A stretch of 64,000 bases of DNA from Planctomycetota bacterium (GCA_020851795.1 JADZCA010000010.1:78087-142086), one strand, 5' to 3'; shown: positions 53,812-63,434, counted from the first letter of the stretch. The notes: generated from the sequence alone by a model not told the origin. Made by a program: numbers and translations.

Positions 53812-53846
53812 CTGGGGGCCGCGCACGACGCGCCCGGAGGCCCCCC

Positions 53847-56150
53847 GTGCACCGCGCCCGACGTCCCGACCGCTCCCGCCTCTCCCGCCGGTTCGCCTTC
53901 GCCGCCGGCCTCGCCTTGGTCCTCGGCTGCGCCGCCGCGCGAGGGCAGGACGCGCCGCCGGCCCCGCCCGCGCCGCCGCCGGCCCCGCCCGCCCCGCCGG
54001 CGCCGCCCGAGCCGCCGGCCCCGCCCGGCCCGACGCCCGCGCCGGGCCCGACGCTCGGCCTGCGCGAGGGGCCCGGCGTCTCGCGCGAGCAGATGTGGCG
54101 GGCGCCGACCGCCGAGGACTGGAAGAAGCCCTGCCTCATGACGTGGCAGCGCTCGTGGGACGACGCCGTCGCGGTCGCCAAGGAGACGGGCCGCGCGATC
54201 CTCGTGTGCGTCAACATGGACGGCGAGATCGCGAGCGAGCACTACGCGGGCGTGCGCTACCGCGAGCCCGAGGTCGCGGCGGTCTACGAGCCCTACGTCT
54301 GCGTGATCGCGTCGGTGTACCGCCACAACCCGCGCGACCACGACGACGAGGGCCGCCGCATCCCCTGCCCTCGCTTCGGCACGGTGACGTGCGGCGAGCA
54401 CATCGCGCTCGAGCCCGTCGTGTTCGAGAGGTTCCTCGACGGCGTGCGCGTGGCGCCCCGCCACATCATGGTCGAGCTCGACGGCAAGGAGACGTTCGAC
54501 GTCTACTACGCCAACGACACCGCCTCCGTGTTCGACCGCATCCGCCGCGGCACCGCCGAGCGCCCGCCCGCGCCGGCGCCGGTCGTCCGCGGAGACCGCC
54601 CGCTGCTCGAGCGCGTGGCGAGCCGCGACGTGCGCGACCGCGAGGCGGTCGAGGCCGCCTACGCCGCCGGCGACGCCGCCACGCGCAAGGCGCTGCTCGA
54701 GGCCGCCGCGCGCGCCGCCGACGCCGCGCCCACCGACCTCGTCCGGCTCGGCGTGTTCGGCGTGGACCCCGACCTGTCCCGCCTCGCCCGCAAGGCGCTC
54801 GCCGCCAGCGCGTCGCCCGACGCCACCGACCTCGTCATCGACGCGCTCAAGGTGCCGGCGGAGCCCTCCGAGCGCGACGACCTGCTCGCGGCGCTCTCGC
54901 GCATGGGCTCGACGTCGCCACGCGCGCGCTGGCTCGCGTCGGTGCACCGCGGCCTCTTCGCGAAGTCGTCGAGCGTGGACGCCGCGAAGTGGTCCGCCGC
55001 CGGCGGCTCGTCCTATGCGCCGCCCGTGCCCGACTGGGACGCCCTCGAGGCCGAGCGCGCGCGCCGCGTCGAGGCCGCCAAGGCGAGGAGCGACGACCCC
55101 GCGGCGATGCTCGCCGTCGCGGAGACCTCGCTCGACCTCGCCAAGGAGGCGACGAACGCGTTCCCCGACGACCCCAAGCAGGCGGGGATGTTCGCGCGCC
55201 ACCTCTACGCCGACGCCCGCCACCTCGCGGCCGCCGCCGAGAAGGGCGGCGCCTCCGGCTGGAAGGTGGACGCGATCCTCTGCATCGCGGCCTACCGCAC
55301 GAGCGACCACGAGGAGGCTTACGCCCGCGCCGAGCGCGCCGCGAAGGCGCTGCCGCCGGGCGAGCCGTCGTGGAACGCGATGGCGGTGCTCACGATCTTC
55401 GCCGAGGCCCGCTGGAAGGCGATCACGCAGGCGGTGAAGGCGAAGAAGGAGTGGCCGCCCGAGTGGCTGGCCGACGTGCACGCGGCCTACACGGTCCTGC
55501 TGGCGCACCCGCTGGGCACCGACACGCAGGTCGTCTGGTACCACGACTTCCTCGTCTGGCTGGGCGCCGACGCGCGCGCCACGCGGCTGCTCGAGCAGGC
55601 GCTCGACCGGTTCCGCGCGTCCGCGCCGCTCCACGAGCGCTACCGCGGGCGCCTGCTCACCGACCGCGGCCCCGACGCCGTCGAGTCCGCCTACGACGCG
55701 CGCACCCGGGCCAAGGAGGCCGTCCCGGCCGACCTCTGGTTCGCCGGGCTCGCGAGCAACGCCGTCGCCGAGCACGACCGGCGCGTCGGCAAGCCCGACG
55801 CCGCCGTCGCCGCGTACGGCCGCGCCGCCGCGCGGCTCGAGGCGGCGGCCGCGGCCGTGCCCGCGTGGAAGGGCGCCGTGGACGCGGCGCTGGCCCTCGT
55901 GGACGCGGGCCGGGCGCGCCTCGCGTTCCAGCGCGGCGACGACGCCGCCGCGCTCGAGGCGGTGCTCGCCTCGTTCCGCCGCAGCCCCGCCTCGGCGGGG
56001 ACGCGCGACGGCCTCGGCATCACGCCGGGCGAGACGGCGCAGGTCCTGCTCGCGCGGCTGCGCGCCGCGGACCGCAAGGACGACGTCAAGCGGCTCGAGG
56101 AGGCGCTCACCGCGCTCGACCCCGAGCTGCTCAAGCCCGACCGCGAGTAG
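53847..56150 (+). CDS. exported thioredoxin-fold and TPR-like protein of the Bat operon
   Basis: This encodes 767 residues from GTG 53847, which has GGAGG at ideal spacing. A signal peptide with possible lipobox (LALVLGC, Cys28) is followed by a Pro-rich linker of about 35 residues. Residues ~95-230 look like a thioredoxin-fold domain (DDAVAVAKETGRAILVCVNMDGE, VFERFLDGVRVAPRHIMVELDG) but the CxxC is missing. The long C-terminal part is helical and TPR-like. It lies 3 bp before moxR, so it belongs to the operon. Its precise function is unknown. Confidence 0.68.
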   Translation: MHRARRPDRSRLSRRFAFAAGLALVLGCAAARGQDAPPAPPAPPPAPPAPPAPPEPPAPPGPTPAPGPTLGLREGPGVSREQMWRAPTAEDWKKPCLMTWQRSWDDAVAVAKETGRAILVCVNMDGEIASEHYAGVRYREPEVAAVYEPYVCVIASVYRHNPRDHDDEGRRIPCPRFGTVTCGEHIALEPVVFERFLDGVRVAPRHIMVELDGKETFDVYYANDTASVFDRIRRGTAERPPAPAPVVRGDRPLLERVASRDVRDREAVEAAYAAGDAATRKALLEAAARAADAAPTDLVRLGVFGVDPDLSRLARKALAASASPDATDLVIDALKVPAEPSERDDLLAALSRMGSTSPRARWLASVHRGLFAKSSSVDAAKWSAAGGSSYAPPVPDWDALEAERARRVEAAKARSDDPAAMLAVAETSLDLAKEATNAFPDDPKQAGMFARHLYADARHLAAAAEKGGASGWKVDAILCIAAYRTSDHEEAYARAERAAKALPPGEPSWNAMAVLTIFAEARWKAITQAVKAKKEWPPEWLADVHAAYTVLLAHPLGTDTQVVWYHDFLVWLGADARATRLLEQALDRFRASAPLHERYRGRLLTDRGPDAVESAYDARTRAKEAVPADLWFAGLASNAVAEHDRRVGKPDAAVAAYGRAAARLEAAAAAVPAWKGAVDAALALVDAGRARLAFQRGDDAAALEAVLASFRRSPASAGTRDGLGITPGETAQVLLARLRAADRKDDVKRLEEALTALDPELLKPDRE

Positions 56151-56153
56151 CCC

Positions 56154-57143
56154 GTGCCCGACGTCACCGCGATCACCGCCCGCATCGAGACGGAGAGCGC
56201 CTTCCTCCGCGACGTGGTCGCCGAGGTCGAGCACGTCCTCGTGGGCCAGCGCGCCCTCCTCGACGGGCTCCTCGTCGGCCTGCTCGCCGACGGCCACGTC
56301 CTGCTCGAGGGCGTGCCGGGGCTCGCGAAGTCGCTCGCGGTGCAGTCGCTGGCGACGGCGCTCGGCGGCACGTTCCGCCGGCTCCAGTTCACCCCCGACC
56401 TGCTGCCTTCCGACGTCGTCGGCACGCACGTCTACGACGCGCGCACCGGCACGTGGTCGGTGCGCGAGGGCCCCGTCTTCGCCAACTTCGTCCTCGCCGA
56501 CGAGGTGAACCGCGCCCCGGCGAAGGTGCAGTCGGCGCTGCTCGAGGCGATGCAGGAGCGGCAGGTGTCCGTCGCGGGCGAGACGCGCCCCCTCCCGTCG
56601 CCCTTCCTCGTCCTCGCCACGCAGAACCCCGTCGAGCTCGAGGGCACCTACCCGCTCCCCGAGGCGCAGCTCGACCGCTTCCTGCTCAAGGTGGTCGTCG
56701 GCTACCCGTCGCGCGCCGACGAGAAGACGATCGTCGAGCGGATGGCGCGGTCGAGCGGGCGCCCGACGGTGCGCCGCGTGGCGACCCCCGAGCAGGTCCT
56801 CGCCGCGCGCGCCCTCGTGGACGACGTGTACGTGGACCCGAAGGTGCTCGACTACGTCGTGGACCTCGTCTTCTCGACCCGCCGTCCCGCCGACGCCGGC
56901 CTCCCCGACCTCGCGGCGCTGATCCTGTACGGGGCCTCGCCCCGCGCGTCGATCGCGCTCGTCAAGGCGGCCAAGGCCCGCGCCTTCCTCGACGGCCGCG
57001 GCTTCGTGACGCCCGACGACGTCAAGGCGGTCGCGTTCGACGTGCTGCGCCACCGCGTCATCACCACCTACGAGGCCGAGGCGGAGGGCGTGAGCTCGGT
57101 GGACGTGGTCTCGCGCGTGCTCGACGCCGTGCGGGTGCCGTAG
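56154..57143 (+). CDS. MoxR-family AAA+ ATPase
   Basis: This encodes 329 residues. The MoxR Walker A is LLEGVPGLAKSLAVQS near residue 47, with the variant GxPGxxKS loop typical of the family. Walker B is NFVLADEVNRAPAKVQSALLEAMQE (~residues 109-133, here in two halves), then ATQNPVELEGTYPLPEAQLDRF as sensor region. MoxR proteins act as chaperones that activate von Willebrand A proteins. It stands at the head of the DUF58-Bat genes. The start is GTG 56154, 3 bp after the previous stop. Confidence 0.92.
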   Translation: MPDVTAITARIETESAFLRDVVAEVEHVLVGQRALLDGLLVGLLADGHVLLEGVPGLAKSLAVQSLATALGGTFRRLQFTPDLLPSDVVGTHVYDARTGTWSVREGPVFANFVLADEVNRAPAKVQSALLEAMQERQVSVAGETRPLPSPFLVLATQNPVELEGTYPLPEAQLDRFLLKVVVGYPSRADEKTIVERMARSSGRPTVRRVATPEQVLAARALVDDVYVDPKVLDYVVDLVFSTRRPADAGLPDLAALILYGASPRASIALVKAAKARAFLDGRGFVTPDDVKAVAFDVLRHRVITTYEAEAEGVSSVDVVSRVLDAVRVP

Positions 57144-57153
57144 GGCCGACGCC

Positions 57154-58068
57154 ATGCGCGACGAGGGCGACGCCTCCCTCTCCGAGGTCCTCGCCGAGGT
57201 CCGCCGCATCGAGGTGCAGAGCCGGCGCCTCGTGCGCGACGCGATGGTGGGCGGGTGGTCGTCGGTGTTCCGCGGGGCCGGCGTCGAGTTCGAGGAGGTG
57301 CGCGAGTGGGCCGAGGGCGACGACCCTCGCGCGATCGACTGGAACGTCACGGCGCGCGCCGGGCGCCCCTTCGTCAAGAAGCACCGCAGCGAGCGCGAGC
57401 TGCCGGTGCTGTTCGCCCTCGACCTCTCCGCGTCGTCGGAGGGCGGCTTCGGGCTCTGGTCGGCGCGCCAGACGGCGGCCCGCGTAGTCGCCTGCCTCGC
57501 GCTCGCGGCCGTGCGCACCGGCGACAAGGTCGGGCTGGTCGCGTTCGGCGACCGCGTCCTGCGCCGCGTCCCCGCGCAGCGCGGCCGCGCCCACGCGCTG
57601 CGCATCGTGCGCGACGCGCTCGTGCTCGACGCGCCGGTCAAGCGCACCGACCCCGGGGTCGCGCTCGACCTGCTGGCCCGCGCGGAGCGGCGGCGCGCGG
57701 TCGTGTTCCTCGTCAGCGACTTTCTGTGGGGGACGTGGCCGCGCGCGCTCGCGTCGTGCGCGCGCCGCCACGACGTGATCGCGGTCCGCCTGCTCCTGCC
57801 CGAGCTCGCCCCGCCCGCCACCGGCGGCCTCGAGCGCCTGCGCGACCCCGAGACGCTCGCGTCGGTGGTCGTGGACTGGACGCCCAAGGCGCGCGAGGCC
57901 TACGCGGCCCGGGTGGCGCGCGCGAAGGCCCGCGCCGACGAGGCGCTCGCGCGGGCGGGCGTGGACGTCATGGACGTGCCCGTCCCGCGCGAGGCCGGGC
58001 GCGACCTCGTCGCCGGCCCGATCCTGCGCTTCTTCCGGATGCGCGAGCTGCGCGGGGCCAAGGCATGA
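57154..58068 (+). CDS. DUF58 domain protein
   Basis: This encodes 304 residues. The DUF58 core is unmistakable: FRGAGVEFEEVREWAEGDD, RAIDWNVTARAG and FVKKHRSERELPVLFALDLSASS, the last being the start of a VWA-like fold with DxSxS. DUF58 proteins usually lie between moxR and batA and are thought to work with them in envelope or stress functions. The protein has no membrane segment here, unlike longer relatives. ATG 57154 is 10 bp after moxR, and the stop overlaps the next ATG by 4 bp. Confidence 0.9.
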   Translation: MRDEGDASLSEVLAEVRRIEVQSRRLVRDAMVGGWSSVFRGAGVEFEEVREWAEGDDPRAIDWNVTARAGRPFVKKHRSERELPVLFALDLSASSEGGFGLWSARQTAARVVACLALAAVRTGDKVGLVAFGDRVLRRVPAQRGRAHALRIVRDALVLDAPVKRTDPGVALDLLARAERRRAVVFLVSDFLWGTWPRALASCARRHDVIAVRLLLPELAPPATGGLERLRDPETLASVVVDWTPKAREAYAARVARAKARADEALARAGVDVMDVPVPREAGRDLVAGPILRFFRMRELRGAKA

Positions 58069-59048
58069 GCGCGCCCCGCGCCCGTCTCCGCTGGGAGCTC
58101 GCGCTCGCGACGGTCGCCGCGCTCGCGGTCGCGGCGCCGCGCGCGTCGGCCGCCGACGACGTGTCCGTGCGCGTCGAGGTGGGCGCCGAGCTCGTGCGCC
58201 CGGGGCGCCCCTTCCCGCTCACCGTGGTGCGCACCTGGCGTCGGGGGCTCGAGCCGTCGGCGTGGGACGACCGCGCGCTCGCGCCCCTCGTCGTCGTGGC
58301 GGCGGGGCAGGACCGTCGCACCACGGGCGACGCCGTGGAGGAGACGCGGCGCTTCGTCGCGTGGGCGTTCTCGCGCACCGACGTCCGGCTCCCCGCGCCC
58401 GCGTTCTCGGCCGCGCCCGCGGGCGGCGGCACGGCGGTCGTCGCGCGGGGCAAGCCCGTGCGCGTCCGCGTGCAGCCCGTGCTGCCCGCCGCCGACCCGG
58501 GCCCGCTCGAGGCCCCCGACGGCCTGCTCGGCTGGGCCCCCGCCCGCCCGACCGGCGCGATCGTCGCGGTCGCTGCGGCCCTCCTCGTCGCCGTCGTCGC
58601 GCTGGGGCTGGCGCGCCGTCGGCGCCGCGCCCGGGGTCCCGTCGCGACGCCGTCCGCGCCGCCTCCGCCGTCGGCCGACGTGGTCGCGCTCGGCCGGCTC
58701 GAGGCGCTCTCGCACGGCGCGCGCGACGACGGGCCCACGCGCCGCGCCCAGGTGGCCGCGGCCGCCGACGTCGTGCGCGCCTACGTCACCGCGCGCACCG
58801 GCGCGCGCACCGCGGAGCGCACCACCTCCGAGGTGCTGCGCGACCCCGCGGTCGCCGCCGTGCTCCACGGCCCCGCCGCGACCGCGCTCGCCGGCGTGCT
58901 GCGGGCGGCGGACGCCGTCAAGTTCGCCGACCACGAGCCGTCGCCGGGCGCGCGTGACGCGACGCTCTCCGCGGCCGCGAGCCTCGTGCGGGCGACGGCG
59001 GCGCCGCCGCGGCCCGCGGCGCCGCAGCCCGAGGGGGCGCCGTCGTGA
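58065..59048 (+). CDS. Bat-operon membrane protein (DUF4381-like)
   Basis: This encodes 327 residues. Residues 1-29 are a signal peptide ending in ASA. A beta-rich periplasmic domain (VRVEVGAELVRPGRPFPLTVV) is followed by a transmembrane helix (IVAVAAALLVAVVALGLA, ~residues 166-183) and a cytosolic helical domain. The layout and the operon place between DUF58 and BatA fit DUF4381-type proteins. The N-terminal domain resembles the start of BatD. ATG 58065 overlaps the DUF58 stop and GTG 59045 of batA overlaps its stop. Confidence 0.75.
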   Translation: MSAPRARLRWELALATVAALAVAAPRASAADDVSVRVEVGAELVRPGRPFPLTVVRTWRRGLEPSAWDDRALAPLVVVAAGQDRRTTGDAVEETRRFVAWAFSRTDVRLPAPAFSAAPAGGGTAVVARGKPVRVRVQPVLPAADPGPLEAPDGLLGWAPARPTGAIVAVAAALLVAVVALGLARRRRRARGPVATPSAPPPPSADVVALGRLEALSHGARDDGPTRRAQVAAAADVVRAYVTARTGARTAERTTSEVLRDPAVAAVLHGPAATALAGVLRAADAVKFADHEPSPGARDATLSAAASLVRATAAPPRPAAPQPEGAPS

Positions 59049-60067
59049 TCGCCTTCCTCGACGCCTTCGACGGGCTCGTGTGGCGCGCGCCGGCGTGGGG
59101 GCTCGCCGCGCTGGCGGCCCCGCTGCTGGTCGTGCTGCGCCGCCGCGTCGGCGCGCCCGCGCTGCGGTTCGCGCCCGCGCCGCTGCTCCTCGGCGAGCCC
59201 GACGGCGACGCCGCGCCCCTGCCCCGTTCGTGGCGCGTGCGCACGCTCGGGCTGCCGACGGCACTCGCCGTGCTCGGGCTCGTGGCGGCCGCGGTCGCGC
59301 TCGCGAGGCCCGCCGCCCGCGTGCTCTCGCCCGTCGAGGCCGCGGGCGTGGACGTCGTCCTCTGCCTCGACACGTCCTCCTCGATGGCGGCGGACGACCT
59401 CGAGCGCGGTCGCTCGCGCCTCGACGTGGCCCGCGAGGCGGCGATCCGCTTCGTGCGGGCGCGACCCCGCGACCGGCTCGCGCTCGTGACCTTCGCCCGC
59501 TACCCCGACCTGCGCTGCCCGCTCACGCTCGACCACCGCGCGCTCGAGGAGCTGCTCGGCGACGTCGCGCTGGTGACGCCCGACGGCCCCGAGGACGCCA
59601 CGGGGCTCGGGGCCGCGGTCGTGCGCTCGGGCGAGCTGCTGCGCCTGCGCGGCGCGAAGGCGCGCGTCGTCGTCCTCCTCACCGACGGCGAGGAGAACGT
59701 CGCGACCGCGGGCGCCCCGGGCGAGATCGCGCCGGTGCACGCGGCGCAGTGGTGCGCCCGCGAGGGCGTCCGCGTCCACGCCGTCGCCGTCGGCACGGGG
59801 CGGCGCGACGCCAAGGGCGCGACCGTGCCGCTCGACCCCGCCGACCTCGACGTGCTCGCGAGCCGCACCGGCGGCACGCGCTTCTCGGCCCGCGACGCGG
59901 CGGCCGTGGACGCGGTCTACGCGCGCATCGACGCGCTCGAGCGCACGCCCTTCGACGCCTCTCGCGCGCGGCTCGAGGACCGTCACCTCCCGTGGCTGCT
60001 GCTCGCCGTGGCGTTGCTCGTCCTCGCGCGGCTGCTCGAGGCCGGCCCGTGGGCGGTGCGGCCGTGA
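59045..60067 (+). CDS. batA: BatA-like von Willebrand factor A membrane protein
   Basis: This encodes 340 residues. Two N-terminal membrane helices (ALAALAAPLLVVL, ALAVLGLVAAAVALA) precede a VWA domain with an intact MIDAS: DVVLCLDTSSSMAADD (DxSxS) near residue 105, later TxxD equivalents around EDATGLGAAVV, and VVVLLTDGEEN. A C-terminal membrane helix (WLLLAVALLVLARLL) closes it. BatA-type proteins form complexes in the periplasm that bear on oxygen or stress tolerance. The symbol follows position and domain order. GTG start, 4-bp overlap on both sides. Confidence 0.87.
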   Translation: MIAFLDAFDGLVWRAPAWGLAALAAPLLVVLRRRVGAPALRFAPAPLLLGEPDGDAAPLPRSWRVRTLGLPTALAVLGLVAAAVALARPAARVLSPVEAAGVDVVLCLDTSSSMAADDLERGRSRLDVAREAAIRFVRARPRDRLALVTFARYPDLRCPLTLDHRALEELLGDVALVTPDGPEDATGLGAAVVRSGELLRLRGAKARVVVLLTDGEENVATAGAPGEIAPVHAAQWCAREGVRVHAVAVGTGRRDAKGATVPLDPADLDVLASRTGGTRFSARDAAAVDAVYARIDALERTPFDASRARLEDRHLPWLLLAVALLVLARLLEAGPWAVRP

Positions 60068-61065
60068 CGGCCTCGACCCTCTTCCTCCGTCCCGACGCGT
60101 GGCCGTGGCTGGCGGCCGTGCCCGTCGTCGTCGTCGCGCTGCGCCTCGCCGACGCGGTGCGCGCGCGCCGCGTGCGCGAGCGGACGGGCCCGCGGGCCGC
60201 CGTCGTCGCGCGCGAGCTCGCGCCGCGGCGGCGCGCCGTCCGGCGGCTCGCGTTCGGGGCGGGCCTGATCGCGGCGGGGCTCGCCGCGCTCGGCCCGACG
60301 TGGGGGCTTTCCGAGGCGCCCGCCCCGCGCGTCGCCGACGTCGTCGTCGTGCTCGACGTGTCGCGGTCGATGCTCGCGCGTGACGTCGAGCCCGACCGCC
60401 TCACCGTGGCCCGCCGCGCCGCGGGGGCGCTGGCCGGCCACGTCCGCGGCGACCGGCTCGGCCTCGTGGTCTTCTCGGGCGAGGCGCGCCGCGTCGTCCC
60501 CCTCACCGAGGACGCGGCGGCGTTCGCCGACCTCGCGGCGCGCGTCGAGCCCGCCGACGTCGCGCGCGGCGGCACCGACCTCGGCGCGGCGCTCGACCTC
60601 GCCCTCGCCGGGTTCCCCGCGGACGCGCCCGCGGGGACCGTGCTGCTCGTGACCGACGGCGAGGACCTCGCGGGCAAGGGACGGGCCTCGGCGGCGCGGT
60701 GCGCCGCGCGCGGCGTGGTCGTCCACGCGTTCGGCGTCGGGACCGAGCGGGGCGGCAAGATCCCCGTCGTCGTCGCGGGCGGCGAGGCGTTCCTCACGGG
60801 GCCCGACGGCGCGCCGGTCGTGAGCGCTCGCGACGCGGCGAGCCTCGCGGCGCTCGCGCGCGCGGGCGGCGGCACCTACGCCGACCTCGGCGCCGACGGC
60901 CGATCGCTCGTCGAGGCGTTCGACCGCCACGTCGTCCCGCGGGCCGCCGAGGCGGCCCGCGCGGAGCGCCGCCGGGAACGCGAGGACCGCTACCCGTGGC
61001 CGCTCGCCGCGGCGTTCCTCCTCTGGCTCGTGGACCTCGGGCTGCCCGAGCGGAGGCGCCGATGA
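60064..61065 (+). CDS. batB: BatB-like von Willebrand factor A membrane protein
   Basis: This encodes 333 residues with the same plan as batA: N-terminal membrane helices (WLAAVPVVVVALRLA, LAFGAGLIAAGLAAL), a VWA domain with MIDAS VVVVLDVSRSMLARD (DxSxS) and a Thr in GGTDLG, VLLVTDGEDL, and a C-terminal helix (WPLAAAFLLWLVDLGL). The GTG start overlaps batA, and the stop overlaps the next ATG by 4 bp. Confidence 0.87.
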   Translation: MTASTLFLRPDAWPWLAAVPVVVVALRLADAVRARRVRERTGPRAAVVARELAPRRRAVRRLAFGAGLIAAGLAALGPTWGLSEAPAPRVADVVVVLDVSRSMLARDVEPDRLTVARRAAGALAGHVRGDRLGLVVFSGEARRVVPLTEDAAAFADLAARVEPADVARGGTDLGAALDLALAGFPADAPAGTVLLVTDGEDLAGKGRASAARCAARGVVVHAFGVGTERGGKIPVVVAGGEAFLTGPDGAPVVSARDAASLAALARAGGGTYADLGADGRSLVEAFDRHVVPRAAEAARAERRREREDRYPWPLAAAFLLWLVDLGLPERRRR

Positions 61066-61844
61066 CGCCCCGGGCCCCGCTCCGTGCCGTGGCCGCCGCG
61101 CTCGCGCTCGCCGGTGCGGCGTGCGGCGGCGACGACCCCGTCGCCTCGGCTTGGCGGGCGGGGCGCCACGCGCAGGCCGCGGCCGCGCTCGACGAGCGAG
61201 TGGCGTCGAGCGGCGCCGCGGTGCCGCCGGCGCTGCTCGCCGACCTCGCGCTGGCGCGCTGGCGCGCGGGCGACCTCGAGGCGGCCGACCGGGCCGCCGA
61301 GCGCGCCGCCGCGACGGGGGACGACGTCGTGGCGGGCCGGGGCGCGTGGGTGCGCGGGCTCGTCGCCTCCGCGCGCAGCGACGCGGCCGAGCGTGCGGCG
61401 GGCGAGAAGGGCGGCGACGTGCGCCTGCGCGAACAGGCGCTCGCCGACGCCGAGGACGCGCTCGCGCGGTTCCGCAGCGCGGCGGTGCGCCTGCGCGACC
61501 GCGAGGACGTTGCCCGCAACGTCGAGCGCGCGCTCCTGCGCGTCGAGCGGCTGCGCCGCCGCGTCTCCGACCGCGACGCGCCGCCCCCGCCGCCGCGCGG
61601 CGCGCACGGCGCGGGCGACACGCCGCCCGCCGCGCCGGGCGACCCGTCCACGCCGCCGCCGCCCACGCCGCCCGACCCCGCGACCCCCGCGCCGCCGACC
61701 GACCCGACGCGCGTGACGTCCGAGCTGTCGCCCGACGCGCTCGCGCGCCTGAGCGAGGTGCTCGCCGCGCAGGAGCGGCGCAAGGCGCAGGAGCGGCGTG
61801 CCCGTCGGCTCGCGCCGCCGGCCACGGCGGGCGACGACCGCTGA
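61062..61844 (+). CDS. batC: BatC-like TPR lipoprotein
   Basis: This encodes 260 residues. The lipobox is LALAGAAC with Cys21. The middle is helical with TPR-like spacing (AQAAAALDERVASSG, LARWRAGDLEAADRAAERAA, ADAEDALARFRSAAVRLRD). A Pro/Thr-rich linker (~residues 170-215) leads to a charged C-terminal helix with repeated QERRKAQERR. Domain type and place between batB and batD suggest BatC; the overall match is by architecture rather than strong sequence. Confidence 0.7.
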   Translation: MTPRAPLRAVAAALALAGAACGGDDPVASAWRAGRHAQAAAALDERVASSGAAVPPALLADLALARWRAGDLEAADRAAERAAATGDDVVAGRGAWVRGLVASARSDAAERAAGEKGGDVRLREQALADAEDALARFRSAAVRLRDREDVARNVERALLRVERLRRRVSDRDAPPPPPRGAHGAGDTPPAAPGDPSTPPPPTPPDPATPAPPTDPTRVTSELSPDALARLSEVLAAQERRKAQERRARRLAPPATAGDDR

Positions 61845-61889
61845 CCCGGCCCGGGCGGGCGCCCGAGGGGCGGCCTCCCTCGACTCGCG

Positions 61890-61895
61890 TACGCT
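61890..61895 (+). promoter_or_regulatory. TACGCT -10 element, leaderless start within the Bat operon
   Basis: A TANNNT hexamer ends 6 nt before GTG 61902 in the 57-bp gap after batC. batD may therefore have its own leaderless promoter in addition to read-through. Confidence 0.5.
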
Positions 61896-61901
61896 GACGA
61901 C

Positions 61902-63434
61902 GTGCGCCCCGCCCGGCACCCGTCCCCGCACCGCGCCGTCGCGGACGGACCCGCGACGCCGCGCACGTGCCGTCGGGGCGCGGTGGTCGTCGCGGCCGCG
62001 GTCGCCCTCTTCGTCGCGCGCGCGGCGCCCGCCGCCGCCGAGGCGCCGACGCCCCCGCGCGCCTTCGTCGAGGTGGTGGTGCGGCCCTCGCGGCCGTTCG
62101 TCGAGCAGCCGGTGGACGTCGTGCTGCGCGTCGGGGTCGAGAGCCGCCGCTTCGCCGACGCCGCCGTGCCGATGTCGGGGCGGGCGCTCTCGCTCCCCGT
62201 GCACGCGGGCGGGGTGGACCTCGCGCGGCTCGACGGCCTGGTCGCCGTGCCGTCCCGCGGCGGGGCGAGCCCCGAGGGCGCGTCCACGTTGGCGTGGGGC
62301 GACGACGTCGTGGCGGCGACGCGCGTGGGGGCGGAGCGCCGCGACGAGACGACCTACGACGTCTACGAGGTCGTGCGTCGCGTCCTCTTCGAGCGCGCGG
62401 GCCCCGTGGCCTTCCCTGCGCCGACGCTGCGCTACGCGTGGGGGGCGCGCTTCGACGAAGACCTGCTCGACGGGCGGGTGGCGGTGGACGTGCGCGCGGA
62501 GCGCGTCGTCGGGTCGGCCTCGACCGTGGACGTGGCGCCGCTGCCCGACGAGGGGCGGCCCGCCTCGTTCTCGGGGATCGTGGGCCGCTACGCGGTCACG
62601 GCGTCGCTCGACCGGGACGCGATCGACCTCGGCGGCTCGGCGCGGCTCACGGTGCACTTCGTCGGCGACGGCAACCTCGACGTCCGCGCCGTCCCCGCCC
62701 TCGGCGACTTGGCGGGCTTCCACACGTTCGGCCGCCTCGCCGCGCCGCAGGACGGCGCGGCCGCGACGTGGGACGTCGCGCCGACGTCGGCCGACGTCAC
62801 GTCGGTCCCGTCGATGCGCTTCGCCGCCTTCGACCCGACGCCGCCCGCCCGGTACGTCGAGCTCGTGACGGCGCCGATCCCGCTCCGCGTTCGCCCCGCC
62901 TCGGGGCCCGCGTCCGCGCCCTCGCCGGCGCGGGCGGATGGCGGGGAGGACGGCGGCGGGGGGGCGGTCGTCGTCGCGCTCGCGCTCGGCTTCGCCGCAC
63001 TGGCGATCGCCGTCCTCGTCGCGCGACGTCGGCGGCGCGCACGGCACGCGGCGGAAGGTGCGGTCCCGGCGGCGCCCCCGCCGTCGCCGCGCGAGGCGTT
63101 CGCACGCGCGCTCGCGGCGAACGCCGGTGACGTCGGCGGCGCGCTCTCGGTCGCGCTGGAGACCGCGGCCGGACTTCGGCGCGAGAGCGCCTCCTCCCTC
63201 GCTCCCGTCGCGCGCATCGAGGCGCTCGGGCTCTCCGCGGACCTCGTTGCCGCGCTGCGCGAGGTCGTCCGCCGGTGCGACGCGGCGCGCTATGGTGCGG
63301 ACCCGACCTCTGCGCCCTCGGCGTCCTCGGTCGAGGCGCTTCTGGAACGGGTGGCGGCAGAAGTCCCGCCACAGGGCTGTGGCCCCGGATCGCCGCCCCA
63401 GAGCGAACACCGCGCGACCACACAGGGACTTTAG
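61902..63434 (+). CDS. batD: BatD-like membrane protein
   Basis: This encodes 510 residues. A long N-terminus leads to a signal or anchor helix (GAVVVAAAVALFVARAAPAAA, ~residues 26-46). Two BatD-type beta domains follow: FVEVVVRPSRPFVEQPVDVVLRV, split here as SRPFVEQPVDVVL, and GRYAVTASLDRDAIDLGGSARLTV. A second membrane helix (GAVVVALALGFAALAIAVLVA, ~353) and a cytosolic helical tail complete it. BatD proteins work with BatA and BatB. The GTG start lies 6 nt after TACGCT. Confidence 0.83.
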   Translation: MRPARHPSPHRAVADGPATPRTCRRGAVVVAAAVALFVARAAPAAAEAPTPPRAFVEVVVRPSRPFVEQPVDVVLRVGVESRRFADAAVPMSGRALSLPVHAGGVDLARLDGLVAVPSRGGASPEGASTLAWGDDVVAATRVGAERRDETTYDVYEVVRRVLFERAGPVAFPAPTLRYAWGARFDEDLLDGRVAVDVRAERVVGSASTVDVAPLPDEGRPASFSGIVGRYAVTASLDRDAIDLGGSARLTVHFVGDGNLDVRAVPALGDLAGFHTFGRLAAPQDGAAATWDVAPTSADVTSVPSMRFAAFDPTPPARYVELVTAPIPLRVRPASGPASAPSPARADGGEDGGGGAVVVALALGFAALAIAVLVARRRRRARHAAEGAVPAAPPPSPREAFARALAANAGDVGGALSVALETAAGLRRESASSLAPVARIEALGLSADLVAALREVVRRCDAARYGADPTSAPSASSVEALLERVAAEVPPQGCGPGSPPQSEHRATTQGL

